The notes under the pieces were generated by a model. That model saw only the letters and a program-made list of their open reading frames with translations. It made no database searches and was not told the DNA's origin. Shown piece by piece: positions 25,714 to 35,091 of a stretch of 64,000 bases of DNA. Numbering within the stretch: the stretch's first letter is position 1; every line of letters starts with the position of its first letter. A program made the position numbers and the translations under genes. This stretch comes from Pedobacter ginsenosidimutans. Its GTDB lineage: Bacteria > Bacteroidota > Bacteroidia > Sphingobacteriales > Sphingobacteriaceae. The stretch covers positions 31,525-95,524 of the forward strand of contig NZ_LMZQ01000011.1 in NCBI RefSeq assembly GCF_001442625.1, in the 5' to 3' direction.

Positions 25714-27264
25714 TTATTTTGCTTCAATCCTAAAATAATCGAAGTCAACATATCCTCCGGCATTTTCAGTTGCGTAATTAAACAGTCCGAAACGATAGCC
25801 TATAAAATGGGGAAGCGTATACGACATTTGCAGCGGCTCTCCTATCGGTTTCCAGACTTTGCCATCAAAGCTGTAAAAAAAATAACCATTATCTGTTCGG
25901 TTCTCAAAATCACATCTCGCTTTGAGATAAACGGTTTGCTGTCCAGCTGGAACATCTTCACCCTTTACAGTACCATTTTGGGCGCTTACCGTTACCATCG
26001 TTTTTTTTGACCCCATGTTTTTTACGCCAACCCAACCAAATTTGCGTTGCAGCAACATCAATCCCGCCTGATCTCCGGTTTCCATATTGGAAATATCAAT
26101 TGAAGTGATTGCGGTTGATACTGGCCCGATGGTACGCTGGGTTAATGTGTTGCGGGCCAGAAGAATATTAGTATCCAATCTGGAGGTGGTAATCCGTAAA
26201 AATCCCGGGCGTTTAGTTAGCGACCAAAATACATGGTCTGGATTGTGGTTCCATTGCCATACAAGTGGCAGCGTGGGGTCGCCTTTTTTGCGGGCAAATT
26301 CATCTGACGCTACAATGCCAGAGATTAAGCCCCTACTAACCGGAAGTTCGAGTGTTTCCGGGACTTTACCATCAATACCCAACACCGGCCAGCCGTCTTC
26401 CCAGGTAACCGGAACTAGATATGGAATACGCCCAACGGATCCAAAATCTCTAAAAAGATAAGAAAACCACTTTCCTTCTGGCGTACTGATTAAACCGCCT
26501 TGCGCAACACCCTTATCTTTAAGTGCTACCCGCCCTTCATATGGACCCATAAGTTTGTCGGAACGGTGTACCACAACCGTACGCATCCCATTTCGTGGCC
26601 AGGTAATGTTAAAAAGATAATATTTGCCATTAATTTTAAACAGTTGGGAGCCTTCAGCTGGTAATCCGGCACCTGTACCTGCCGGAAGGCTTGCGTTTTC
26701 GATAATCGTTATGGGTTTTGTATTGGGTTTTATTCCAGATAAATCCTCCTTTAACTCCACCAAAATAATTTTGCCGGCACCGTATACCATGTAAGGTTTT
26801 CCATTCTCAAAAAACAAGGAGTGGTCGTGCAATGAAGGTTTAAAAGACGTAAGTTTCCACGGGCCTTTTTCGATATCTTTTGTACTGTAGATATACGTTT
26901 TGCCGGTGGTACCAGAAAAAGTGCTTACATAATAAATGCCCTGATGAAAACGAAGGCTACTTGCCCACGATCCCCGCCCATAATCCCATTTTCCGTTGGA
27001 TAAAGTTAATTCATCAGCATTTCCGAGGGTATCATAAGCGTAACTTACAATTTTCCAGTTTACCAGATCAGTTGATTTCATGATGGGCACACCCGGATTC
27101 ATGTGCATTGTGGTGCTGCTCATGTAATACACTTTCCCTACTCTGATCATCGAAAGATCGGGTACATCGGCAAAAATGAGCGGATTAGCCGCTTTTTGCG
27201 CTTCAACGTAAACTGTATTTAGCACAAAAAAGAGCGATAATGTAAATATTTTAAGATTCTTCAT
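25714..27264 (-). CDS. GH43 glycosidase with C-terminal beta-sandwich (xylosidase/arabinofuranosidase)
   Basis: Secreted exo-glycosidase. The ATG at 27264 is chosen because it starts a clean signal peptide (MKNLKIFTLSLFFVL...EAQ); an in-frame ATG 21 bases upstream adds an unlikely segment. The GH43 domain (about 25-310) has catalytic Asp in FADVPDLSMIRVGK, a SLHDHSLFFENG motif at the second acid position, and Glu in LPAEGSQLFKINGKYYLF. Residues about 330-516 form the jelly-roll typical of longer GH43 xylosidases (GLMLLQRKFGWVGV, YFFYSFDGKVWKPIG). It is divergent from the GH43-CBM6 gene at 27512, 247 bases apart. The annotation of pentose specificity is inferred. Confidence 0.92.
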   Translation of the reverse strand: MKNLKIFTLSLFFVLNTVYVEAQKAANPLIFADVPDLSMIRVGKVYYMSSTTMHMNPGVPIMKSTDLVNWKIVSYAYDTLGNADELTLSNGKWDYGRGSWASSLRFHQGIYYVSTFSGTTGKTYIYSTKDIEKGPWKLTSFKPSLHDHSLFFENGKPYMVYGAGKIILVELKEDLSGIKPNTKPITIIENASLPAGTGAGLPAEGSQLFKINGKYYLFNITWPRNGMRTVVVHRSDKLMGPYEGRVALKDKGVAQGGLISTPEGKWFSYLFRDFGSVGRIPYLVPVTWEDGWPVLGIDGKVPETLELPVSRGLISGIVASDEFARKKGDPTLPLVWQWNHNPDHVFWSLTKRPGFLRITTSRLDTNILLARNTLTQRTIGPVSTAITSIDISNMETGDQAGLMLLQRKFGWVGVKNMGSKKTMVTVSAQNGTVKGEDVPAGQQTVYLKARCDFENRTDNGYFFYSFDGKVWKPIGEPLQMSYTLPHFIGYRFGLFNYATENAGGYVDFDYFRIEAK

Positions 27265-27416
27265 ACAGGTTAGGCAGCTTTTCAACTTGCACTGCGTTTA
27301 TATTCGGTATTCAAAGCTATTCAGAAATGAGCAGATCAACGAATTGCTTTGTTCAAATCTATGTTACAAATGTTTTTAATTCAATCAATCCCGTTACAGA
27401 AAAACAAGCAAACTAA

Positions 27417-27480
27417 TCAAATGTGCTAGTAAAATTGACGAAATAAAGTAGTTGCTGACTAGGGTTCTCAATAATTTAGC
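27417..27480 (+). promoter_or_regulatory. Xylan-operon promoter/operator module, copy 2
   Basis: TCAAATGTGCTAGTAAAA-T-TGACGAAATAAAG followed 53 bases from its start by AATAATTTAGC, matching 17642-17705 in sequence and spacing. The region between box and AATAATTTAGC is not conserved, which argues for selection on the two ends. Confidence 0.65.
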
Positions 27481-27511
27481 AGCATTGATTGAAATTAACC
27501 AAATTATCTTT

Positions 27512-28879
27512 ATGAACCTTAAATCCATCCTAGCGTTTTGCGCTTTTATCTTTTTTCTTACAACTGCTCAAATCAGCTCCGCCGACGAAGTTATAGTCGG
27601 TTACCGTCATTTGGCAGACCCCGGCACCCTTGTTTACAACGGAAGAGTTTATCTCTATGCATCTAACGACGATGAGAACTCCTACGATAAAAATAGCGGA
27701 TACAAAATGAAATCGATCGTTTGCATTTCGAGCAGCGATATGAAAAACTGGACAGACCATGGTGTGGTATTTGAAGCACCGAGAGATGTAGCCTGGGCAG
27801 GCAGAACCTGGGCTCCGGCAGTAATTGCACGCGATGGCAAAATTTTTCTATACTTCGGAAATGGTGGCAATGGCATCGGCGTAGCAACTTCAAGCAGTCC
27901 GATAGGGCCATTTAAAGATCCAATTGGAAAAAAACTCGTTGAAACCGAAACGCCAGGAGTACTTCCTGCACCAAACATGTGGTTATTTGATCCGATGACC
28001 TTTATTGATGATGACGGCCAGGCCTATATGTACTTTGGTGGTAACGGCGAGAGCAACGTTCGGGTAATTAAACTTAACCGGGATATGATCAGCGTAGATG
28101 GCCCTGCAACTTCTATTACTGCTCCTGCCTTTTTTGAGGCTTCATGGATGCACAAGCGTAATGGGATCTATTATTTCTCCTACTCAACCAATCCGAAAGC
28201 GCAGATGCGCATCGACTATATGATGAGTAAAAGCCCCACAACCGGATTTACCTATGGAGGAATCGTTGCTGCGCAACCACCAAAAAACAATAACAACAAC
28301 CACCAGGGAATATTCGAATTTAAAGGACAATGGTACCACGCCTACCACAACAGGGCCGTAGCATACAAATTAGGAATCCCCACAGAATTTAAAAGAAATC
28401 TGGCTGTTGAGGTATTAAATTACAAAGCCGATGGCAGTATCGAACAGGTAACCTACACTGCAGATGGAGTACCACAGGTAGAAGGATTAAATCCCTACAT
28501 GCGTGTGGAGGCCGAAACGATGAATGACCAACAAGGTGTTAAAACTGAAACATGCAGCAAAGGTGGTTTAAATGTTACGCATATTAAAAACGGAGATTGG
28601 ATAAAAGTTAGGGGCGTAGACTTCGGCAAAGGAGCAAAACGATTTTCGGCTTCGATAGCGAGTATTGGAAAGGACAATAAAATTGAACTCCGATTAGGCA
28701 GCCCTGACGGAAAAATAATCGGAACACTTGCTGTGCCAAACACTGGTGATGCGCAGACCTGGAAAGAAGTGAGCTGTAAAGTTGATGGCGCGAAAGGAAA
28801 ACAAGATCTTTTTCTAACCATTAAAGGAGCAGAAAAACCAGAAGTAAATATCGATTTTTGGACATTCTCAGCGAAATAG
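27512..28879 (+). CDS. GH43 glycosidase with C-terminal CBM6
   Basis: Predicted arabinofuranosidase or xylosidase on arabinoxylan. The ATG at 27512 begins a signal peptide (LAFCAFIFFLTTAQISSA) and follows TTAACCAAATTATCTTT; an upstream in-frame ATG adds an unlikely segment. The GH43 domain has Asp in YRHLADPGTLVYNGR, Asp in FDPMTFIDDDGQ and Glu in FFEASWMHKRNGIYYF. Residues about 335-455 match a CBM6 jelly-roll (RVEAETMNDQQG, NGDWIKVRGVDFG, VNIDFWTFSAK), which in this family often binds xylan. Monocistronic: it ends at a strong terminator, and its promoter region shares a module with the GH10 operon. Confidence 0.93.
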   Translation: MNLKSILAFCAFIFFLTTAQISSADEVIVGYRHLADPGTLVYNGRVYLYASNDDENSYDKNSGYKMKSIVCISSSDMKNWTDHGVVFEAPRDVAWAGRTWAPAVIARDGKIFLYFGNGGNGIGVATSSSPIGPFKDPIGKKLVETETPGVLPAPNMWLFDPMTFIDDDGQAYMYFGGNGESNVRVIKLNRDMISVDGPATSITAPAFFEASWMHKRNGIYYFSYSTNPKAQMRIDYMMSKSPTTGFTYGGIVAAQPPKNNNNNHQGIFEFKGQWYHAYHNRAVAYKLGIPTEFKRNLAVEVLNYKADGSIEQVTYTADGVPQVEGLNPYMRVEAETMNDQQGVKTETCSKGGLNVTHIKNGDWIKVRGVDFGKGAKRFSASIASIGKDNKIELRLGSPDGKIIGTLAVPNTGDAQTWKEVSCKVDGAKGKQDLFLTIKGAEKPEVNIDFWTFSAK

Positions 28880-28905
28880 AATTTTACCCTATGTTTAAAC
28901 AAATT

Positions 28906-28945
28906 AACCTCGCAGGTATTGTAGCACCTGCGAGGTTATTTTTTT
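28906..28945 (+). terminator. Rho-independent terminator after GH43-CBM6
   Basis: Perfect 12-bp stem AACCTCGCAGGT/ACCTGCGAGGTT with an 8-base loop, then ATTTTTTT. Confidence 0.92.
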
Positions 28946-29044
28946 AACTAATCAACCTGGAAGAACTTTTTGCAGACAGCCTAGGTAATATTAACTATTT
29001 TTCAATAGGTTTCTGGCAATAAGACCAACAGAAACCTGTATTAT

Positions 29045-30700
29045 TTATTTTTGCTTGTAAATGGGGTCATTGCCGCTATAATCCAACCATTTAAAAGAAG
29101 CTGTACTTTTAGTATTTTCTCCAGATGAAGTACTATAAAGCGCGTAAAGTGAGCCGACAAAACCTCCTGCGGTTTCAGTACTCAAAAACTTTCCGTCCAC
29201 ATTATCTTTTAATATTTTCCATTTGCCAGGGCTTTCAGCGTATAGAAAATTATAAAGTCCGCGATTAGCTTCTATTTTAAACTGCAGGGTTTTAACTTTT
29301 ACCGGAGTTTCAACAATCAAGTCCATACCCTTAGTGGTTCGGTTTCCTTTGTAAAGCTGAACCACCTGCTTGCCATCTTTTATTGATTTGCAGATGTAGT
29401 AAAAATTATATTCACCTTGAAAAATGAGCATCCCAGCTTTTTCATTTGGCTGCGATGCCGTAAAGGTCATCTCAGTTGAAGCGCTACCAGTTAAATGCTG
29501 CTGTCTTTTACCGATAAATGCCGGATTTCCTAGCCCCATGCACGTTTCTGGCAGTAACCTCATTGTTAAGCCATTTTTTTTATCTAACCTATACCAGCTG
29601 GTATCATTGGTTCTTAGAAACAATAACGATTGATCGAGTTTTTTATCGAACGTAGTTCTGTAGGCAAAATTTCCACTTTGTGGCGGGGCAATCTGTTTTA
29701 CTTCCTTAAAATCAGCAGTATAACTATATTGAACTTCTTTTTGGTCTGGATTGATGATTGGCCAGCCATCTACCCATTTAACCGGAGCGATAAATGTTTC
29801 TCTGCCAGTATTATAATGATTGCCTTCATAAGGTCTTACAGCCAGGAAAATGGCGTAAGTTTTACCATCTGGACCGTCAACCAATTCAGCATGACCGGTA
29901 GAGGTAACCGGATCTTTACGGTTTGGATCTAAATCGCGTTGTGTCAATATCGGGTTTTTCTCATAAGGAACATAAGGTCCCGTGGCTTGCTTACTTCTTA
30001 AAATCACCTGTGAGTGATTAACGGAAGTACCTCCTTCGGCAGCACAGAGGTAATACCAATCTCCACGTTTAAAAATATGCGGTCCTTCAATCCATACCGG
30101 TTTTTTGCTGATGTCTACCCCACCATTTACCAACTGAACCTCTTCACCAACTACTTTTAGACCCACTGGATCAAACTGAAAAGTACGAATGGTTCGGTGC
30201 CCCGGATATAGGGGTTTATTATCTGGCGCATCACTGTTATAAACGATGTAGGCTTTGTCCTGATCAAAAAACAGTGACGGGTCAATCCCTCTCACTTGCG
30301 GGAGCCAAACCGGATCACTCCATGGTCCTTCAGGTTTTTTTGACGTCATTACAAAATTTCCGCGCTTATCGATATTGGTACAGGTCATATAAAATGTCCC
30401 TTTATAATAATTGATTGATGGTGCGAAAAGCCCTCTCGAGGTACGATCACCGAAAAAAGTCATTTGTGATGGGCGATCGATCACATTACCGATCTGCCTC
30501 CAGTTTTTTAAATCCTTGCTATGGAACACCGGAACCCCTGGAAAGTAGGCGAAAGTTGAATTAACAAGGTAATAGTCGCTTCCTACCCTGGTTACACTGG
30601 GATCAGGATAAAACCCTGCCATAATCGGGTTTGTAAATGTAATTTGTCCGTACGAATAGCCAGTATAAAGAAGGGCCATCAATAGAAGAAGTTTTTTCAT
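29045..30700 (-). CDS. GH43 beta-xylosidase with C-terminal beta-sandwich domain
   Basis: A 551-residue secreted enzyme. The ATG at 30700 gives a signal peptide (KKLLLLMALLYTGYSYGQ). The GH43 propeller holds catalytic Asp in AGFYPDPSVTRVGSDYYL, Asp in VRGIDPSLFFDQD and Glu in VWIEGPHIFKRGDWYYL. The segment from about 325 to 530 is the jelly-roll domain that completes the active site in xylosidases of this group (GNPAFIGKRQQHLTGSAST, AGMLIFQGEYNFYYIC). It is oriented away from the HTCS regulator upstream of it on the same strand. Substrate is probably xylooligosaccharides, by family and context. Confidence 0.93.
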   Translation of the reverse strand: MKKLLLLMALLYTGYSYGQITFTNPIMAGFYPDPSVTRVGSDYYLVNSTFAYFPGVPVFHSKDLKNWRQIGNVIDRPSQMTFFGDRTSRGLFAPSINYYKGTFYMTCTNIDKRGNFVMTSKKPEGPWSDPVWLPQVRGIDPSLFFDQDKAYIVYNSDAPDNKPLYPGHRTIRTFQFDPVGLKVVGEEVQLVNGGVDISKKPVWIEGPHIFKRGDWYYLCAAEGGTSVNHSQVILRSKQATGPYVPYEKNPILTQRDLDPNRKDPVTSTGHAELVDGPDGKTYAIFLAVRPYEGNHYNTGRETFIAPVKWVDGWPIINPDQKEVQYSYTADFKEVKQIAPPQSGNFAYRTTFDKKLDQSLLFLRTNDTSWYRLDKKNGLTMRLLPETCMGLGNPAFIGKRQQHLTGSASTEMTFTASQPNEKAGMLIFQGEYNFYYICKSIKDGKQVVQLYKGNRTTKGMDLIVETPVKVKTLQFKIEANRGLYNFLYAESPGKWKILKDNVDGKFLSTETAGGFVGSLYALYSTSSGENTKSTASFKWLDYSGNDPIYKQK

Positions 30701-30819
30701 AAAGTGCACATTGGTTATGCTCAAAACTAACATCTATGGCCTTACTGTCATGAGCCATTTGTTCAAAAGAAAGCTCCTGATGTTCGTTTTTAAATAAGAA
30801 AATTACACTGAGAAGGATT

Positions 30820-33800
30820 TTAAAGCTTCACGCGTTTATCTTTTCGTTTTACATTGATATATTCGGAGGGAAGCATATTAAACTGCGCTTTAAAAAGCTT
30901 AGAAAAATAGCTTGGTGTACCAAAACCTGTCATGTATGCGATTTGTGCAACGTTGTAATCACTTTTCTCCAATAATTCTACTGCCCTTTCCAGTTTTACG
31001 GATCTAATGTATTCGATTGGTGTCAGACCGGTGATTTCGAGTAGTTTGTGGTAGAGAGAACCCCGGCTCATGCCCACATGCCTGCTTAGTTCCTCCACTG
31101 AGAGTTCTGGATTGTTAAGTTTTTCATCAATGTACTGGACAATTTTATTCAACAACTTAACTTCGCTAGACTCAATTTCGATTTCTTTAGCCTGTACCTG
31201 CACCTGTTTAGAATACGCATTTTTCACCGAGCGATTAAACAACAATAAGTTGTCGATTTTTGCATGGAGAATGTCAAAATTAAAAGGCTTGGTGAGGTAG
31301 TCGTTCGCACCTGATTTCAGGCCTTTAACCTGGTCCTCTTCTCCACTGATTGCAGTCAACAGGATAACCGGGATATGACTTGTTCTTTTGTCTGCCTTTA
31401 TTTTCTGGCTTAGCTCAATACCATTCATTTCCGGCATGCTGATGTCGGTAACAACTAATTGCGGGTGTCCGGAAAGCGTTTTCTGCCAACCTTCTTTACC
31501 ATTTGATGCCTCTATAATATGATAAAAAGGCTGTAAACTATCTTTTAGGTAAAATCTAAATTCCTCATTATCTTCAACCAAAAGGATAGTGGCCATCTTG
31601 ACCTCGGTAGTTACTGACCCCGTAACGGATTCATCCAGTCCTTCGTTCGTAAAACCATAGGCTGTATCATCAATCTCTCTATCATTTTCTTCATCCATTA
31701 TCTCAACTGGCATCGAAACCAAAAACGCAGTTCCTTTTCCAAGTTCACTTTCTACAGTAATCTGTCCACCGTGCAGTTCTACAAACTCCTTTACAATCGA
31801 CAATCCGATTCCACTGCCTTGATTTAAGATAGAACTTACATTGTTATCCATAAAAAAACGATCGAACACCCTATCTTTACTTTGATGTGCAATACCTATC
31901 CCGGTATCGGAAACCTCGATACAAAATACAGGCTTAGACTGATCGGTAGCGGCTCTTAAGAACATGTTAAGAGATACTTCTCCACCTTCTTTTGTAAATT
32001 TAAATGCATTAGAAAGCAGATTAAATATAATCCTTTCCATTTTATCCTGATCAAAATGCGTTTTCAGATTTTTAATATCGCTGTTAATACGAAGTGAAAT
32101 TTTCTTGCGCTCGGAAAGATCCTGGAATGCTTCTGCAGCTTCGCTGATAAAAGTAATAAGGTCGGCCTCGTTCAGGTTCAACTTCAGTTCCTGTTCTTCC
32201 ATTTTTCTAAAATCGAGCAGTTGATTTACCAGATTTAACAATCTTCGCGCGTTTCTACGGATCATCTTTACCTGACCGGCTACAGAAGATTCCTGTTTAA
32301 CAGCAAGCAACTTATCAACGGGTGCCAAAATCAATGAAATCGGTGTTCTAAACTCATGGCTTAAATTGGTGAGGAATTTGATCTTTTGTATATCTAACGC
32401 ATGGGCACGTTCGGCATCCCTTCGCTGCTGCAGGATCCTTTGTTCAGCATTGATCTGGGCTTGTTCAATAGCAAGTTGCTGTTTGATGCGCTGAATTCCC
32501 CGACGCCTAATGGCAAACAGGATTGTACCGATTAAGAGTGCATAAAAAACATAAGCATAAATCGTTCTCCAGAAGGGTGGTTGTATATGAACAGAAATTG
32601 AAGTGATTTTATCACTCCAAACGCCGTCGTTGTTACTTGCCCTTACCTGAAAAATGTAGTCTCCAGGATCCAAATTTGTATAATACGCTGTTTTCTCCTT
32701 ACCAACTTCATTCCAACCATCATCCAAACCAACAAGGCGATAGGAATAGTGGTTTTGTTGCGGCGCTGTGTAATTTAGCGCTACATAACTAATTGAGAAA
32801 TTTTGCCCATAGCTTAGCTTAATCTTTTTTGCGAAGCCAATTTGCTCTTGAATAGGTGATTTTTCACCAGGAAGTACAACAGTATTGGCGACCTTTAATT
32901 CGGTAAGCAACACATTTGGAACCACATTATTGGAGGGCAATTCAAGCGGATTAAAATAATTGAAACCGTCTTGCCCGCCAAAATAAAGCTCTCCATCTGA
33001 AGTGCTGATTCCCGAACCCAATATAAAAGGACTGTCCTGCACTCCATTGGGACGTCCGAAGTTTTTTATTTTTTTTGTTTCTGGATCAAGACAACTGATG
33101 CCATTATCGGTACTGAACCAAATCAGTCCATCTCTGCCCTCTAATATTCTGTAAACAATAGCATTAGGCAATCCGTTTGTTTCGTTAAAATTGGTAAATT
33201 TTCCGGTACGGCGATTGAAAAGATCGAGCCCGGCGCCGTCAGTTCCGGCCCATATATTCCCTCTACTATCACATAACAAACTCAATACCACATCATTAGA
33301 AAGCCCACTATTTGCTTTTCGGTATACTTTAAATTTCCCGTTGTTACGTTGAAATACGGCTATTCCCGTTCCGCTGGATGATATCCACATATTTCCATAA
33401 GGATCTTCAACAATTGAACGTATAAAACCATTGCTAGGGAGCACCATAGGTGGCGAGGATTGAGTGCCGTACCGGGTAAATGAATTCGTCTTATAATCAA
33501 ATACACTCACTCCAGTTCCGTTTGTACCAATCCATATCAAACCCTTGCTATCTTCTTTGATAGCGAAAATTTCGTTTTGGCTAAGGTCAGTTGCCGATGG
33601 TCCGGCCAGGAATTGTTTGTAAGTTTTGGTTTTGGGATTATAGGCAAACAAGCCATGCTGGTAGGTTCCCACCCAAAGCGTGCCCCTGGAATCGAGCATT
33701 AGCGTAAGGATGGACAATGGATTTCGGGAAAAATCAATTTTGCTTTTCATGTCGACATGCTCGAACACACCTTTGTCCCGATCGAAAAAATGTAGTCCTC

Positions 33801-34962
33801 CGCCATCCGTGCCCACAAAGATCTTTTGTTTTGAGAATTCGGCAAAAGAAGTGACAATGGGCGATGAAAGTCCTTTTGGATCAAATGGGCTGCTACGCTT
33901 TAGGTTAAATAGTGCTAAATTTGGATCGAACTTATTAACGCCGCCCTGGTAGGTACCTAGCCAAATAATGCCATTATTAGCCATACAAATGCTTCTAACC
34001 GACTTATTGCTAAGGCCAAAGGTTTCACGTTTGTTGGGACGAATGTTTGAGAAAACTTCGGTGGCGGTATCGAAAATAGTTACCCCATCTTCGGTTCCTA
34101 ACCACAATTTGCCTCCTTTTTCCAATCTGGCAGAATAAATAATGTCGTTTGAAAACAACTTATCACCCGATTGCAAAAAGGATTTGAAATGCTTTTCATC
34201 ATCCAACAACATATTGAGGCCATTGTAGGTACCAAAAAATATCCGCCCCTTTTCATCCTTCACAATAGTTTTAATGAAATTATTAGTAAGGCCTGATGGG
34301 TCATTGGGGTGATGGATAAATTTCTCGGTGACACCGCTGGTTAAATTAAGGGCCAAAAGCCCTAAATTGGTACCGATCCATATCTTATTGCCACTACCCT
34401 GAAGAAAAGAAAGCACACTGGAACCGTTGCCCACCAATGCACCGATACCTACATTTTTTACCTTAAACGTTTTGGTATTGATCACCCGGTAGCCGCCAAA
34501 AGTGCCTACCCAGATATTTCCTGTTCTATCTTCGTAAAGTGTTAATACATTAAACGGGACGTTACGGTTTGGGATACCTTCACCTATAAATGATTTAAAT
34601 GTATTTTTCTTTGCATCATAGTAAGCTAAGCCCCCGCCGTTTGTACCCACCCAAAGTCTTCCCTTCCGGTCTTCTAAAAGTGCTGAGATATTGTTAGACG
34701 GAATACTCGTACTATCGCCACTTTTAGTGGTATAAACGGTAAAATTGGTACCATCGAACTTATTCAGCCCATCGCTGGTGCCAAACCATACAAGACCATT
34801 ATGATCCTGCAGGATGGTATTTACAGTATTTGAAGAAAGGCCATTTTTAGTATTAAGGGTAATGAAATTGGGGTTACTTTGCCCCTTTACAATAGTGTAC
34901 ATCAATAACAATATCACTAGAAGTGACATTGCGCTTATACCTGATACTCGTTTTAACATCAT
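30820..34962 (-). CDS. Hybrid two-component system regulator (HTCS) of the xylan locus
   Basis: A single 1380-residue protein combining sensor, kinase, receiver and DNA-binding domains. Order: signal/anchor segment (MSLLVILLLMYTIVKG), periplasmic beta-propeller repeats (recurring LWVGTNGGGL, IWIGTNG units, to about 690), a Y_Y_Y domain (YRLVGLDDGWNEVG), a membrane helix (YAYVFYALLIGTILFAI), HisKA with NLSHEFRTPISL, HATPase_c (DTGIGI, GSGIGLSIVKEF), receiver with phospho-Asp in VVTDISMPEMNG, and a C-terminal AraC-type HTH (MSRGSLYHKLLEITGLTP, GFGTPSYFSKLFKAQF). HTCS proteins sense oligosaccharides and activate the adjoining PUL; here xylooligosaccharide is the likely signal (inference). Confidence 0.96.
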   Translation of the reverse strand: MMLKRVSGISAMSLLVILLLMYTIVKGQSNPNFITLNTKNGLSSNTVNTILQDHNGLVWFGTSDGLNKFDGTNFTVYTTKSGDSTSIPSNNISALLEDRKGRLWVGTNGGGLAYYDAKKNTFKSFIGEGIPNRNVPFNVLTLYEDRTGNIWVGTFGGYRVINTKTFKVKNVGIGALVGNGSSVLSFLQGSGNKIWIGTNLGLLALNLTSGVTEKFIHHPNDPSGLTNNFIKTIVKDEKGRIFFGTYNGLNMLLDDEKHFKSFLQSGDKLFSNDIIYSARLEKGGKLWLGTEDGVTIFDTATEVFSNIRPNKRETFGLSNKSVRSICMANNGIIWLGTYQGGVNKFDPNLALFNLKRSSPFDPKGLSSPIVTSFAEFSKQKIFVGTDGGGLHFFDRDKGVFEHVDMKSKIDFSRNPLSILTLMLDSRGTLWVGTYQHGLFAYNPKTKTYKQFLAGPSATDLSQNEIFAIKEDSKGLIWIGTNGTGVSVFDYKTNSFTRYGTQSSPPMVLPSNGFIRSIVEDPYGNMWISSSGTGIAVFQRNNGKFKVYRKANSGLSNDVVLSLLCDSRGNIWAGTDGAGLDLFNRRTGKFTNFNETNGLPNAIVYRILEGRDGLIWFSTDNGISCLDPETKKIKNFGRPNGVQDSPFILGSGISTSDGELYFGGQDGFNYFNPLELPSNNVVPNVLLTELKVANTVVLPGEKSPIQEQIGFAKKIKLSYGQNFSISYVALNYTAPQQNHYSYRLVGLDDGWNEVGKEKTAYYTNLDPGDYIFQVRASNNDGVWSDKITSISVHIQPPFWRTIYAYVFYALLIGTILFAIRRRGIQRIKQQLAIEQAQINAEQRILQQRRDAERAHALDIQKIKFLTNLSHEFRTPISLILAPVDKLLAVKQESSVAGQVKMIRRNARRLLNLVNQLLDFRKMEEQELKLNLNEADLITFISEAAEAFQDLSERKKISLRINSDIKNLKTHFDQDKMERIIFNLLSNAFKFTKEGGEVSLNMFLRAATDQSKPVFCIEVSDTGIGIAHQSKDRVFDRFFMDNNVSSILNQGSGIGLSIVKEFVELHGGQITVESELGKGTAFLVSMPVEIMDEENDREIDDTAYGFTNEGLDESVTGSVTTEVKMATILLVEDNEEFRFYLKDSLQPFYHIIEASNGKEGWQKTLSGHPQLVVTDISMPEMNGIELSQKIKADKRTSHIPVILLTAISGEEDQVKGLKSGANDYLTKPFNFDILHAKIDNLLLFNRSVKNAYSKQVQVQAKEIEIESSEVKLLNKIVQYIDEKLNNPELSVEELSRHVGMSRGSLYHKLLEITGLTPIEYIRSVKLERAVELLEKSDYNVAQIAYMTGFGTPSYFSKLFKAQFNMLPSEYINVKRKDKRVKL

Positions 34963-35091
34963 AACAATAGATTCACGCTTTAGCGATCTGGATTGTGATT
35001 GTACTAGTGCAGGGCACGCTTAGCTTACCTTGGTACACTGTGGATTTATATTTGCTTTGTGCGTAAATATAGTTAACACCCCTAATTTAAA